Shown here: positions 1 through 12,059 of the stretch, in pieces
How the letters are laid out: every line of letters begins with the position of its first letter
How positions within the stretch are numbered: position 1 is the first letter of the stretch
Assembly (NCBI GenBank): GCA_030490835.1
Contig: CM059972.1
Coordinates: 15,849,764-15,913,763 of the forward strand
DNA: 64,000 bases
Reading direction: 5' to 3'
Origin: Annona cherimola
Lineage: Eukaryota > Streptophyta > Magnoliopsida > Magnoliales > Annonaceae
Notes under the pieces: model-generated
Seen by the model: only the letters and a program-made list of their open reading frames with translations
Databases searched by the model: none
Told to the model about the DNA's origin: nothing
Program-made: the position numbers and the translations under genes

Positions 1-2660
1 ATCTCGTTTATACATCAAACATTTTGTTAATAAATTATTTATTAACCTTAATATCTAGTGTCCTGTCCACTAAACTAGAAATGTCCATTAATATAAATAT
101 AAAATAAATTTATATTAACTTTCATCAGAGGAAAATCTTGCAATGCAAAATAATTAATTAGTATTTTATGTAAATTAATTATATGACCACTAACATAAAT
201 ATATAATTAATATAGTAATTTCATAACCAGTAGTGTTACATCAAATGATTAATTTATATTCTATAAATTAATTATACAATTACTAACATGATTATATAAA
301 TTTTTTGTAGTTATATATCCACAAATATTTATTCATCATTAAATCACATTTATACATTCAACTCACTATTAATAAATTATTTATTAATTTATTAACTTTA
401 ATATCTAATACCACGACCATTGGACCTAAAATATTCATTTATATAAATAGATAATTTATATATTTATATAACATCGATTATTATTATTATTAACTTCATG
501 TACTGGAATATTGTATGACATTAAATAATTAATTTATATCATATAAATTAATTATACACAACTCACAACATATATATTCTTATATATTCTCATATGCTCC
601 ATAAATCTACGTATAAATCAATTTAGTCCAAAATATATTTCATGGAGAAATATGCCCAATATTAACATGTGTCTCACACATTCATGCATCCTCTTAACAG
701 AAAAATATATAACAATGAGAATGAACATCATTTAAATATTAATTAATATTATTAATTAATTTTTTATAAAATGCCACATCATATGTTGCAACCATATCAT
801 CATTAGTCTGACAAGAGCAAATGAATAAAATAATTAAATAATTTCAATAGTAACCTCCAGGTCATTTAATGTGATCAACTAGTAAATATACTTGTATTAT
901 ATAAAATTGCTTCACTTGTTATATATATATATATATATCAATTTGAGTCCATTCTGAAACATATTTATGTCACGTATATCAATTGAATTCAATATGCAAT
1001 CCTTTCTAATATTAACATATTTGATATTACACAAAGTTCCTCCTAATGGACATATATACTTATGGTTCTAATTTAAATAAATAAAATCACATGTAACATA
1101 TACTAACTATCTGCCCACGATGATATATATGCATGTGTATCATCTTGCATAAATAGAAATAATGTCATATCATACAAATAAAATCTCCAATCAAACCACA
1201 TTTTGATATACATGATATCCATCATGTTTTTCATTCTAATCATTCCTTTTTAATATAGCAAAAATTCAAAATCAACTTACTAAAATAATACACGCAATTC
1301 ACCTCCTTATTATGCATGATTTATACAATTCGTAAGAACATATTTCCCATTATCCATCTTTCCATAATAATTGCAATGACTTCTGCAATGAAATTAAACC
1401 CTATAAAATTGACGATACCTCCACTTGCAAATAATTCAATCATATAAATTTAATAATTAATAATTTAAATAATTATTTATCCAACATTCTAATCTACATA
1501 AAAATACTCTGCTTGCATAATTAAATCATGCATTTCATCCTAATTCATCTTCCCAAATATAAACAAATCGCATGATGGATAATACACCAAAATAAATAAT
1601 CCACTAAATACATCCCACTAAATAATTTGCACCATGTAGATTCTATCAAATCAATATAATATAAGCTCCGCCAAATAAACCACAAAACTCTACTTGCAAA
1701 TTATTTCCTCTAATAAATTTTACGATAAATAATTTAAATAATTATTTACCAACAATCAAAATCACATATAAAAATACTCTACTTGCATAATTTCATCAAA
1801 TAAATTTTACAATAAATAATCAAATTAAACCACATAAAAAATTCTGTGCTTGCCTTATAATTATGACGCACTCCATTTTCCATAGCCACCTCTCTCTGCA
1901 CTTCCTTCCATCTGCAGGGTTTGTATCTCACCCCCACGGTCTATTTTTTTATTTATTAAATTACCATATATTCTCCTACAACTTCTTATTTATTAAACTA
2001 CCATAACTTCCTTATGTAACATTATCCATTTGTTAGGTATTGTTGTTGCAACTTCTCATCAAATAAATTTTAACTTCATTCTTATCTCATTATGGGTCCC
2101 ACTTGCACTAAATGGAAAAATAATATATATATATATTTAACTTCTCTTAGACGACAGCTTGAACCCACAACCTCACATTCACTAACAAAGGTTCTAACTA
2201 TCTTACCTTATCAATATCTTATTTATTTAAATCCAAAATTATTCATTTAGATTTAAACACATTTCTAGGTTAAATTATAAATAAGCATTCTTTTAAAATA
2301 AATCAATCAACATGTCAAAGTCAATAAATCAAAAGTCCACGTCGGCCCGTCCAAATGACACATCAGATAATCAATTGACACGTTGGATGGTCAACAAGTC
2401 AATGGTCAAAGTGTTAAACATGTCACCTCATCAAAAATCAAATGTCCACGTCACAAAGTCATCAGTACACATTTTCAAGTCCTGGTTATTACAATGGCTA
2501 TGATGGTTGAAGCTTGAAAACAAAGATGATGCGACTGTTATAATAGCTGGCCAGGATGGCCTCCCGCTGGTCATTCAACAAGGGAAAATCGTAGGTGAAG
2601 CGGGATATGGTGGCTAGCATCTCTAAATCATACTAGGAAAGAGAAGAGGATTTTCTATGA
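1..2660. repeat. AT-rich repeat-like region without genes
   Basis: The stretch is very AT-rich with no credible ORF. Several blocks recur in diverged form. Sequence near 25-130 (an attatttattaa block, then taatatcta and a short GC island) recurs near 362-480. A block around 1440-1530 recurs near 1725-1800 (tttaaataattattta, then aaaatactct and cttgcataat). These look like degenerate tandem or dispersed units, perhaps the non-coding part of an old retroelement. I see no LTR ends, primer-binding site or coding domain, so the class is unknown. Confidence 0.4.
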
Positions 2661-2668
2661 CCCATGGG

Positions 2669-4111
2669 TAGGGGTGCAACTTGGGTTGGGCTCAACCCGA
2701 ACCCAGCTCGCCGAACCTGAAACTGAAACAGTGTTAAAACTACCCACAGTAAAACCCGAGCCCGATTTTCCAAGCTCAACCCGAACCCGAATTGAAAAGA
2801 ACTTGAACCCGGGTTGAGCTTAACCCAAATCATATATAACATATATATTTTATATTTATTTTATACTTCATATAAATCTAGTTTCATTCCCCTCATATAT
2901 ATTTATTTTATAACATATATAAACATTATTCCTCCTTAAGTTCAATTATATAGTATAATATTTTTATATTTTTTTTAGGAAAAAAGAGTTTGGTTTAGTG
3001 TTAGTTACAAAACAAAAAAAATGAAAATTATTTTTAGAACTTGAAATATTTTATTTGGTGTTTTAACTTAACTACTTATGTAAGATGTTATCATTTAGTC
3101 GTTTCAATATGATATTAATAGTAAAATATTTATTCTACTTGAAATAAATTTATTGTAATTTATTTGACTTAATAGTATGATTGTTGAATATTTTTTTTAT
3201 TATGATTGACATTATAAGTTTTTTCTTATAATTAGATATTAATGTTTATGTATATATTTATGATATTAATATTAAATTTCATAATAGGAAAACAACGTAA
3301 TTTTTCATTTTTTAAAAACAGGCTACTAGTCTACTCTTTTTTTGAGAAATGACTATTAGTCTACTTAATATAAAGAGAATGTTTAAATGAGATTTTTTTC
3401 TTTAAATTCTTAAACACTCTTGAATTTTTGCTTGAAAATAGAAAAATATTATTTTTGATTTTTTTAATGATAAATTTAAAGTTGAATAAGTATAAGATGA
3501 ATTCTGATGCTATGCTCCCGGGAGCATTAAGCCTCAATGCTCCCGGGTACATATACCTATTTTTTAAAAAAAAATTTCAAAATTTTTTCATGAACTTGTT
3601 AACCAAAGTGTATTTAACGTACATATCAATTTTTACCATTTTTGGAGATTTTTAGATATTTATTTCAGATTTTTAAAAATCAGTGGCATTTTAGTAATTT
3701 AAAATTACCTAAAATGCCACCAATTTTCAAAAATAAAAAATAAAAATCTAAAATACTCCAAAAATGGTAAAAATTTATATACATATTAAATACACATAGA
3801 TTAACACTATTGTAAAAAAAAATTTTTAAAAATAAAAAAATAGGTGTATGCACCCAGGAGCATGCAGCACTGCATGCTCCCGAGAGCATACGATCGGGGT
3901 CCATATAAGATAGATAACAAATATATAGAATAATTCAACCCGGATTCTAGTCCGAAACTTAACTCAAGCCCGAATTTCAAAAATAGGATTAGAGTTTAAG
4001 TTTATAAATAGGATTAAAATTAATATTAAGGTTAGGGTTGAAGTTTTAGAAATAGAGTTAGGGTTAGGGTTGAGGTGAACTCGAGTTTCATGAGCCCGAG
4101 TTGCACCCCTA
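2669..4111. mobile_element. Non-autonomous hAT element, copy 1, with 8-bp TSD
   Basis: The element starts TAGGGGTGCAACTTGGG and ends CCCGAGTTGCACCCCTA, a near-perfect terminal inverted repeat. It is flanked by an exact 8-bp target-site duplication CCCATGGG (2661-2668 and 4112-4119). Eight-bp TSDs are the hAT hallmark. Subterminal sequence is rich in AACCCGAACCCG-type and TTAGGGTT-type motifs. There is no transposase. Its right end is almost the same as the left end of the transposase-bearing element at 20518-24853, so it is probably a deletion derivative of that family. A foldback MITE is nested at 3499-3903. The TIR and TSD are seen directly; the derivation is inferred. Confidence 0.9.
3499..3903. 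mobile_element. Foldback MITE nested in hAT copy 1
   Basis: About 405 bp that are nearly one long palindrome. The outer arms contain TATGCTCCCGGGAGCAT and its inverted counterpart near 3840-3890. The inner arms carry ACCATTTTTGGAG near 3640 and CTCCAAAAATGGT near 3755. The flanks are an exact 8-bp direct repeat TATAAGAT (3491-3498 and 3904-3911). It belongs to the same family as the foldbacks at 4376, 5605, 11763 and 45578. Because it lies inside hAT copy 1, it is the younger insertion. Confidence 0.8.
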
Positions 4112-4375
4112 CCCATGGGAATCAACTGTGCGAAAGTGAAAAAATGAAGCATGGCAACTACTCTCCAATCAATTCACAACATTTGGCGATTTCAGTGGCA
4201 TGATTCGACGATGATTTTTCAAGCAAGTAGTGTGGTATGATGAATTAATTTGTATAAGCCTAGTTTGAGCAATTTCATTGTAATTAAATTGTTAAAGGCT
4301 GAGCAAAAATTGCATCGAATCAATCCATACTTGTCTTCTCCGACGACTAAATCCAGGAAAACCCATTAGATTTGT

Positions 4376-4617
4376 GGGACGTGATTGCCTGCGTTCCCTG
4401 CTCCCGGGAGTGTATACCCATTTTTTTATTTTTTATTTTGAATTTTTTTTTTATAAAATTGTTAATCCAGGTGTATTTAACATGTGTATAAGTTTTTACC
4501 ATTTTTGGAGTATTTTAGATATTTATTTTTTATTTTTGAAAATCAGTAGTATTTTAGTAATTTTAAAATTCAGAAAAAAATAAAAAATGGGTATACGCTC
4601 CCCACAGCAGGGAACGC
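4376..4617. mobile_element. Foldback MITE, family FB
   Basis: Inverted arms GCGTTCCCTGCT at the left and AGCAGGGAACGC at the right enclose the family core (gttaat, gtgtatttaac, accatttttggag, ttttagatatttatt). The direct repeat TTAGATTTGT (10 bp, at 4366-4375 and 4618-4627) flanks it; the true TSD may be the inner 8 bp. There is no coding capacity. Confidence 0.75.
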
Positions 4618-4627
4618 TTAGATTTGT

Positions 4628-5212
4628 ACGCTCTTCACCGAGTCACCATTAATACCTGTTGCTAGCGCCCCAATTCTACATCCACTTCCTTCTTCATTAT
4701 TGGTAACTTGGTCTAAAACTTTCATTCCAAGCACCAAATTCAAAACTTCATCATGACACGAGAAATTGGAAGCTTTGAATTTAGAAAATCACCGGAGATG
4801 TCGCTGCTACATGTGGAGAAATCAATGAAGGCTTGGGAGAGGTTGAGAAGATCGAAGGGTTGAAGAAGGTCGAGGGAGATAGAGGAGAGCGACCGTATAT
4901 GCAAATAATCACCAGTGGGTGCGGCGAGATTGAGGCAGGTCAACCTCACCCGACTCTAAGCATAACAGAAGGCAGTGGCTTCGAGCACTAGGTGTCTACT
5001 GCTGACAGGTGGCCTCTATCGGAGCATCAATGGCATTGCACGAGGGAGAAAATGGGAGAGGGGAGGCGGAGTTGAGAAAGGGGGTGAGAATGCTGGATCT
5101 AGAGCAGATGCCAGCAGTTGACCCGGGAGCTGCAGGTAATTTTATTGGGGAGCCTGGCGTAATTTTCCCTGCATTAATTGCAGCGTAAGGCTCTCCGATT
5201 TTTCTCTTTTTA
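4628..5212 (-). other. Gene-like fragment, copy 1 of a duplicated pair
   Basis: A GC-richer stretch resembling the 5' exon region of a plant gene read on the minus strand. From about 4960 it is clearly homologous to 18050-18320, sharing tctaagcac-type sequence, a gggagagg block, GGATCTAGAGCAG, and GGGAGCCTGGCGTAA. It continues past the MITE at 5213-5502 into 5503-5600, which matches 18320-18400 (cgaacggtcg, ggcatgg, gaaaataaga). A minus-strand ORF of 69 codons lies at 4740-4949. I recognise no protein family. Both copies look like degraded gene fragments or parts of a repeat. Confidence 0.4.
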
Positions 5213-5502
5213 GGGTTTGTTTGTTTTGAAGTAAAACTTTTGAGGAAAAGTTTTGGTGGTAGAAGTTGTCAAATTGATAGAAAATGATGTGATATAATAG
5301 GGGTAATGATGAGGAGTAAAGAAAATAAAGTTAAAATAAATAGGTTAGTTGTATGGGTAGTTGTGTAGAAATGATTGAAAAGTAGGATAGTTTGTATAGA
5401 AAAATGTGAAAAAATAATTAAAAAATATAGTAATTATGGAGAGTGAAAAGTTTTGGGTTGAAAATTTTAGTTGACATATTCTGGCCCCAAACAAACACAC
5501 CC
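5213..5502. mobile_element. MITE family A copy (TTA target duplication)
   Basis: A 290-bp element starting GGGTTTGTTTG and ending CAAACAAACACACCC, with 3-bp TTA on both sides (5210-5212 and 5503-5505). Its interior carries the family signature (gataggttagttgtatggg, aaaatgtgaaaaaataatt). A 3-bp TTA duplication with short GGG/CCC TIRs fits Tourist-like PIF/Harbinger MITEs. The homologous unoccupied site is preserved near 18305-18320. Confidence 0.85.
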
Positions 5503-5604
5503 TTAATCGTATAATTGTGAATAATCCAGCTCAATCGAACGGTCGAAAGGCATGGACGAAAATAAGACTGGTTTCCGACCAGGCGTATGTCATACTTGTC
5601 ACCA

Positions 5605-5798
5605 AATGATCATTTACGGTCGGATTTCAGACCGGCACAAATATTTATATTTGAATTTTTTTATAAAAATGTTAATCTAGTTATATTTTTTTAAATTAAA
5701 TATAATTAGTTTAATATGTTTATAAAAAAAATTACAAAAAATAAAAAATATATTTTTGGGCAGGTCTGAAATCCGGCCCTTAAACGATCGGTGCTCAC
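5605..5798. mobile_element. Foldback MITE, family FB
   Basis: Inverted arms around CGGATTTCAGACC (left, about 5620) and GGTCTGAAATCCGG (right, about 5765) enclose an AT-rich core with the family motif aaaaatgttaatcta. The direct repeat ACTTGTCACCA flanks it (5594-5604 and 5799-5809). Confidence 0.75.
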
Positions 5799-5809
5799 AC
5801 TTGTCACCA

Positions 5810-6782
5810 TGTAAGAGACATTGTTTGAAAAACCGATCAATTCCTTGATCATAAGTTCAAATTTGGGGGCCATATAAGAGATAATAATTGAATAATAGTT
5901 CAGCCCGATAGGTAGACCTAGGGTGGGACAGGTGATGACTGCTCGCGCACCTGAATAGACTGTCCAAGGTGTGACAATAATGATTCTATGCCACTAGTTG
6001 ATTTTCAATTATTATTTTTATTAAATTCAGACTAATAATAATATTTATTAACTGCAATTTTTTATAATTCCAAAAATTACTTTAACAACAAGTTGTAGAA
6101 TTCAAAATTGTTTAATTAAATGAATATGTAACTATAACATTTTTAAAAATAAATGTGCAACTTTTCAAAATTGAAATTTTTGCAAATATGCCTACAAAAT
6201 TTGGCTAATATTTCATCTATGTCCATAAGTTTGTCGATATTCCAAATATGCCCATGGAGTTTGCGTGAATTTACAAGCATGTCTTTTCCATAAGGACACC
6301 ATTAGAATTTTCTATAAAATGACGATAATGCCCTTTAGGCCAACTGATAGACCTGCAATTTTTCAAATATCCTATATATATATTTGCTATTTCATTATTT
6401 TATATATATTGTTATTTAAGATTTTTCAGAAATGTGTTTATGATATTTGCAAAAATTATAAGTGTATTACTTGACTTAAAGGGCATTATCATTATTTTAC
6501 AAAAAATTTAACGACGTTATAACGGAAGGGATATGATTGCAATTTCATACAAATTCTGTGGGCATATTTGTAATATTAGTAAACTTAGAGATATTTCAAT
6601 TCGCGTGATCTTTGGAATCTTTATAAATATATTGATCAATATTAAATATATTTTCTATTATCTCATTTGAAGAAATTATTTTAGCATAAAAATCAACAGG
6701 TTGCATGAAGTCCATTGCATGAAAATCATTATCCATGGTCAAAATGTAAATAATTGATAAAAATTAGAAAATATAATAAAGA
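5810..6782. other. AT-rich intergenic stretch
   Basis: I see no gene here. The content is AT-rich unique-looking sequence with near-inverted motifs (tgcaaatatgcc near 6180 and gggcatatttgtaatatta near 6560), which suggest an old foldback or MITE about 400 bp long. The longest ORF, 69 codons at 6265, is not credible. Confidence 0.4.
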
Positions 6783-6974
6783 TGTATTCACTTTTTACAA
6801 CTATTTTATTTTCTAATCATTTCTTTACATTTTTATATGCAATAATCTACTTTTCAATCATTTTTCTATAACGAGTTATACAATAAAATTATTTATTTTA
6901 ACTTTATTTTCTTTACTCTTCATCATTCTCTTCATCATATCATATCACTTCTCTTATTTAAGCAATTTTACACC
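6783..6974. mobile_element. Partial MITE family A copy, reverse orientation
   Basis: Degenerate match to the reverse-oriented family A body: ttctaatcatttctttacat, then tctttactcttcatcattct, then catatcatatcac. The left end is missing. It abuts another copy in the opposite orientation at 6975. Confidence 0.55.
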
Positions 6975-7235
6975 AAGGGTGTGTTTGAAAAATGATTCAA
7001 TTGTTAGATGAAAATTTTTTTGTGTAACGTTTTTAAAATTGGAGAAAGTAATGTGATGAGATAAGAGTACAGAGTAAAAAAAAATAAAGTTAGAATAGAT
7101 AAATTAATTATATTGGTAGTTAAGTAAAAATGATTTAAAATTAAGTTGGTTGTATATAAAACTATAAAGAAATAATTAAAAAAAGGAATAGTTGTGAAAT
7201 TTTCCCAAAAATTTTTTCGTTCACACTCTATGTAT
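6975..7235. mobile_element. Diverged MITE family A copy
   Basis: It starts with AGGGTGTGTTTG and keeps the family order (gaaaattttt, aatgtgatgagataagagta, aataaagttagaatagataa, ttgtatataaaact, aaagaaataatt). The right end is eroded. Confidence 0.6.
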
Positions 7236-8443
7236 GAAAATAGCAGCCAGATTTGGGTCTCGCTGGACCATGGCACTTGGACGCTGGTTAGGTGGAGCAT
7301 GCTTGTTCTGACCAAAATTGTAGTACTGGGTTCTCTTTAATTTGTTGTATAATCGAGAGCTCTGTCGAGGCCAAAAAGAAGAGGGTTTTATCGTTTTTAT
7401 CTTATTATGAGTTCTGACATATTGTTGATCTCATGCACCCAACGTCCCAACCCTCGTGTCAGGTCATACTTGCCACAAGTATAGTTTTATGAATGGCATG
7501 GATGCCATGAAAATTTTCTTATATGCATGCTCGCATGCACGCGTGGGAATTGCTGGCTAGTGGAAATTAATTAAGAAATAACTAGTGGGAATTGCTAACG
7601 GGAAGCGGCGACGCTATCAAAAGAAGAAGCTGCACATGGATTCATTATTTGAATTTTGAATCATATATTCAAAATTTTAATTATTTTAGTAATATCTTGA
7701 CATTTCGCATCGATGTAATGATTATAACTAAATGAAGAAATGTTAGTCATAAGCTTTTTAAACAAAAACACGTACAGTGATTACAAATACAAATAAAGTT
7801 AGTGGATTTATGGGTAAAACGCCAATTCAGTGCACACGGTTTCATAATACAATTTTTAATTTTATTTAATTTTTTTAGAATTTTGAAAAATAAAAAATTT
7901 ACGTTATTTATATTCATACTTGGACCCCCACATGTGTGCGATAACATAAAAAGAATAAATAAAAGGGCCCATGTAACCATGTGTACTGAAGTTCATTATA
8001 CTCATGAATATCATATTAATTAGAACGCTCAGAAGATCTTTTTTCCGCATCGTATATTAATAAACTATTAATAATGAGAAGCTAACTCCATTTGCGCAAG
8101 TGGCAAGGCAGGTTGTCACGTTTGCGGTTGGTCTAATCCCAATTATCCACGGGTGTAGGAATTTGTCTCCCTTAGGCTTTAATATAAGTTTAATATATAG
8201 TACGGTTAACTTGGAAAAAATAATAAGAACAAAAAACAAAAATAAAAACATAAGAAGGTAGAATATGTAGTAAAGGTGCATATAAATTTTGGTGTAACAC
8301 ATTTTAATGTAACTCATTATTAATATTTTGTAATTTAAGCTTAATACGGATGTAAATTTTAGATCATTATATTCATAAATACATAAAATCTCTCAATTTC
8401 ACCCGATTTGTTGACTTGATCTTGATGCTAATTAATGTGAATG
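7236..8443. other. Intergenic stretch left of the CACTA element
   Basis: I see no supported gene. The sequence is unique-looking and mixed in composition. All ORFs are under 90 codons and overlap on both strands. The AT-rich end near 8341-8443 leads into the CACTA terminus. Confidence 0.4.
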
Positions 8444-8455
8444 CACTACAACAAA

Positions 8456-9080
8456 ACTTAGCAATTGCAACCAAAAATTGCAACGAATGATTTTCTTCGT
8501 TGCAATTAGTGTGAATAATTGCAACGAAATAGAGATTCGTGCCTATTAGACGGACATTACCTATAAATTTCATTCCTGTTGTAACAACCAATCACAGCAA
8601 AATTAGTCTTGTTGCAAAAATTAGAGATAATAATATACTAAAAATTGCAACGAACATGTTTTCGTTGCAATTAATGCATATAATTGCAACGAATTAAATT
8701 TTCCGTTCTTGTAATATCGATCAATAGCAACGAAATTAGTCTCTTTGTAAAAATTAGAGACAATAATATAGGAAAAATTGCAATGAACAATGTTTTCACT
8801 GCAATTGATGGGTACAATTGCAACGAATTGAATGTTTGTTCTTGTTGTATGGATCAATTGCAATGAATTGAATGTTTGTTCCTTTAGTATCGATCAATTG
8901 CAACAAAATTAGTCTAGTTGAAAAAATTAGAGATAATAAGATACCAAAAATTGCAACGAACAATGTTTTCGTTGCAATTGATGTTTACAATTGCAACGAA
9001 ATGAAAGTTCGTTTCTATTACAATAACTACTAGCAACGAAATGTATCTTTTTGCAATTGATGTGTAAATTGCAATGAGAA
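8456..9080. repeat. Left subterminal repeat array of the CACTA element
   Basis: About four diverged tandem units of roughly 130-170 bp. Each contains attgcaacgaa, then ttttcgttgcaatt, attgcaacgaa and attagagataataata. The alternating direct and inverted GCAACGAA motifs can form hairpins. In characterised CACTA elements such arrays bind the TNPA-type protein; here that role is inferred. Confidence 0.7.
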
Positions 9081-9109
9081 AACAATTCATTTTTATTATC
9101 ATGGTACAA

Positions 9110-11230
9110 ATTATGATGTCAAAATTGATTTTATGTTCATCAATACTCAAAGTATTTCTAATTTTTTGAGATTTTGATTTCAAAATTAATATTTTAACTA
9201 TTTTTGTAGGAAAGTTAATATTTGAGATTTTATTGTTTCGTGTTATTATGAAAAATATTGAAGAATATTATATATCATTGTTATAATTATTACTAATTAA
9301 TTTCATTTTGTTAAGTATTATTATGAAATATATTGAAGAATATCATATATCATTGTTATAATTATTACTAAATAATTTTATTTTGTTACTCTTTATCTAA
9401 ATAAATAATAAATTATCATATTAATTATTATTTTATTCCACAGTTGTACAATGTTCAAATTACATATTTAATTACATGATATTTGTCAGAACACAAAACC
9501 AAATTAATCCGTTCAACCAAAACGATAGTCATTTTGGTTCAATGATAACCTCTCTGGTTGAAATTAATAAACCGTTTGAATTTAATGCAAGTTAAAAGGC
9601 ATGAAAGAGTACTTTTAATTTCTAATATAAAAAAAAAACTAAAGATAGGAATATATCAAAAAAATTAAAGATAACACTAGTATGCGACTAATGCAGTTAG
9701 CAATGATCTTACCTTCATGCAAAGGTGTATATGTGTAATACCCAAATCCGATTATAGAGAATTTGGGTTTCCTTCCTTATAAATATATTCGTTGGTTATA
9801 TAGTTGGATTTACTCTTAAGGAAGAAATAAAAATACATATTTAGATTAACTTTAGTCGTAGTATAAAACAATAAAATGGTAAATGTTATACATGATAAAA
9901 CTTTAATACTTAAAACCATTCTATACATATCAATTATTAATAAAAAGTAGATGCAAAAATAAAAATTATATGCATATAAGTGGAGAAGGTTGGGCGCCAC
10001 TAATTCTCATTCAAAGACTTTTCAAATAATACAAAATAAAAATTTATTGATTGCCTAAAATTAAAAAGAGAAATAAAAAGTTGGTAATAAATAATAGAGA
10101 TTGTTAAAATTTAATAGATTAATGAAAAATTATATTAATAGAGTTCGAATTAATTAATTATAGCAAATGGCCCTGTTCAAGTGGTTTAAAATAATTTAAA
10201 TTAATAAATAGTCATGATTTAATAGATTTTAGAATTTATGATGTATCTGAAATATGATTTTTATCATATAATTATGTGTAAATATTGACGCGTAAATAAA
10301 ATTTTAAAAATTATATTTATGGTTCTTAGTTCATCAATAATTAAAGAATTTTAAATTTTTTGATATTTTGATTTTAAAATTAATATTTTAATTGATTTTA
10401 TAGGAAAATTTAATATTTAAGATTTTTTTTTGTATTATTGTGAAACGTATTTAAGAATATTATATATCATTTCTCTAATTGTCACTAATTAATTTTATTT
10501 TATTGTTATTTATATAAATAAATAATAAATTCTCATATTAGTTATTACTTTTTTTAGTAATTGTACAATGTTTAAATTATATATTCAATTACATGATGTT
10601 TTATTAGAATTGGATTAGCTAGTTTAACTGAGAATTGACAGTTATTTCCGTTCACTAATAACCTTTCTGGTAGGAATCTAATAAATTACTTGACTTCGGT
10701 GCAAGCTAAAAGGCACAAGCGAGTGCTACTAGTTTATAATATAAAATAATTAAATGTGAGAATATATTGAAAAACTCAAAATAATGCCTAATAAGCAGCC
10801 AGCACAGCTGGCAATAATTTTACTTCCATGCGGGGACGTCTGGGTATAATACCCAAATGCTGGTGGTTGAAAGTTTGCCTTTCATTTATTATAAATATAT
10901 TTGTTAGTTATATAATTAGATGTACCCTCGAGGAAGAAATTAAAAAATATGTATTTGGATTTGCTTGAGTTGTAATATAAAAAAATAAAAAATAAAAGTA
11001 ACAATAAAAACTAGCATAGTAAAATTTCAATACTTAAAATCATTCTATTAGACGTCAACGATATTCTCCAAATGAATGACCTTGATATTGTAATATTAGA
11101 TGTTATAATGTACAATACAGATAAAAATTAAAATGTTATATTTAATGAATTAACGGGTTCAAATTAATTAATTACGATTAATTTTGAACTATTAAAATAA
11201 TGAAATATTAATTTTATTAAGAGCCCAAGA
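9110..11230. repeat. Tandem duplication of a ~1.1-1.2 kb unit inside the CACTA element
   Basis: Unit 1 (about 9110-10300) and unit 2 (about 10300-11230) share collinear blocks: ttttgagattttgatttcaa against tttttgatattttgatttta; agaatattatatatcattg; an ataaccttctggt-type block; ttcatgcaaaggtg against ttccatgcggggacg; taatacccaaat; ataaatatattcgttggtta; and attaattaatta. Divergence is high, so the duplication is old. I see no LTR structure (no TG..CA ends or primer-binding site) and no coding sequence. Confidence 0.6.
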
Positions 11231-11323
11231 TTATTAGGATAAAAAAGAAAAATTAGTGAAAAATAAATATGAATCAAATTCATTAGGCAAAATAGAAATT
11301 AAAAAATGTATTGGCAATTATAA

Positions 11324-11616
11324 GGTGTGTTTGGTTGGACACGAAAAATGTCAACTAAAATTTTTCAATATAAAACTTTTTGTTCTTCATAATTACCATA
11401 TTTGTTAATTTTTTTTCTTCATATTTTTCTATACAAACAACTCTACTTTTCAATCATTTCTACACAACAATCTATACAACTAACTTATACATTTTAATTT
11501 TATTTTCTTTAACCCTCGTCATTGTCCCTATCATATTATATTATTTTTTATCAATTTGACAACTTTTAGCATGAAAAGTTTTCATCGGAAAGTTTTATCT
11601 TCAACAAAAGCACTCG
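11324..11616. mobile_element. MITE family A copy, reverse orientation
   Basis: It begins GGTGTGTTTGGTTGG and carries the reverse family body (tctacttttcaatcatttct, acaactaacttatacatttt). The right end is degenerate (aaaagcactcg). Flanks TAA and TAG suggest a mutated 3-bp duplication. Confidence 0.65.
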
Positions 11617-11762
11617 TAGATTAACTAATTTTAGTAAATCTACTTTTGTTAAATAATTAAACTCATTTAAACCCATTCAGTTTTATGCTTTCGAACAGGC
11701 CAACCCATGCTAACCTGACTTGCCCAGTTCAGGTTTAGAAAGAAGAAATCCCAAAATATTTA

Positions 11763-12054
11763 GGGAGCGCGATTTAATGCACCTCATTTTAACCTATTTT
11801 TTTAATTTTTTTTTGATTTTTTTTTATAAAAATGTTAATATAAGTGTATTTAACATATGTATCAATTTTTAAAAATTACCTAAAATGCCATTGATTTTCA
11901 AAAATAAAAAATAAATATATAAAATACTCCAAAAATGGTAAAAATTGATACACATGCTAAATATACTTAGATTAACAGTTGTATAAAAAACTTTTCAAAA
12001 AAAAAAAGAAAATTAAAATAGGTTAATGCACCCGGGTGCATTAAATCGCGATCC
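11763..12054. mobile_element. Foldback MITE, family FB
   Basis: Arms CGCGATTTAATGCACC (left) and GGTGCATTAAATCGCG (right) are perfect inverses. The inner palindrome includes the family core accatttttgga. An exact 8-bp direct repeat AATATTTA flanks it (11755-11762 and 12055-12062). Confidence 0.85.
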
Positions 12055-12059
12055 AATAT

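Noticed and set aside
2150..2225. Possible antisense SINE (B-box-like cttgaaccc)
   Set aside because: Only a B-box-like motif is convincing; there is no A box, tail or TSD.
4025..4075. Telomere-like ttagggttagggtt run
   Set aside because: Only two or three repeat-like motifs, and they lie in the hAT subterminal region. The same motif occurs at the other copy's end near 20560, so it belongs to the transposon rather than being an interstitial telomere.
8084..8160. tRNA or SINE-like segment (gcgcaagtggcaaggcaggt)
   Set aside because: The B-box match is poor (ggttggtctaatccc) and no cloverleaf can be drawn.
9110..11060. LTR pair of a retrotransposon
   Set aside because: The two units are nearly adjacent, heavily diverged, lack TG..CA ends and have no primer-binding site or pol domain between them.
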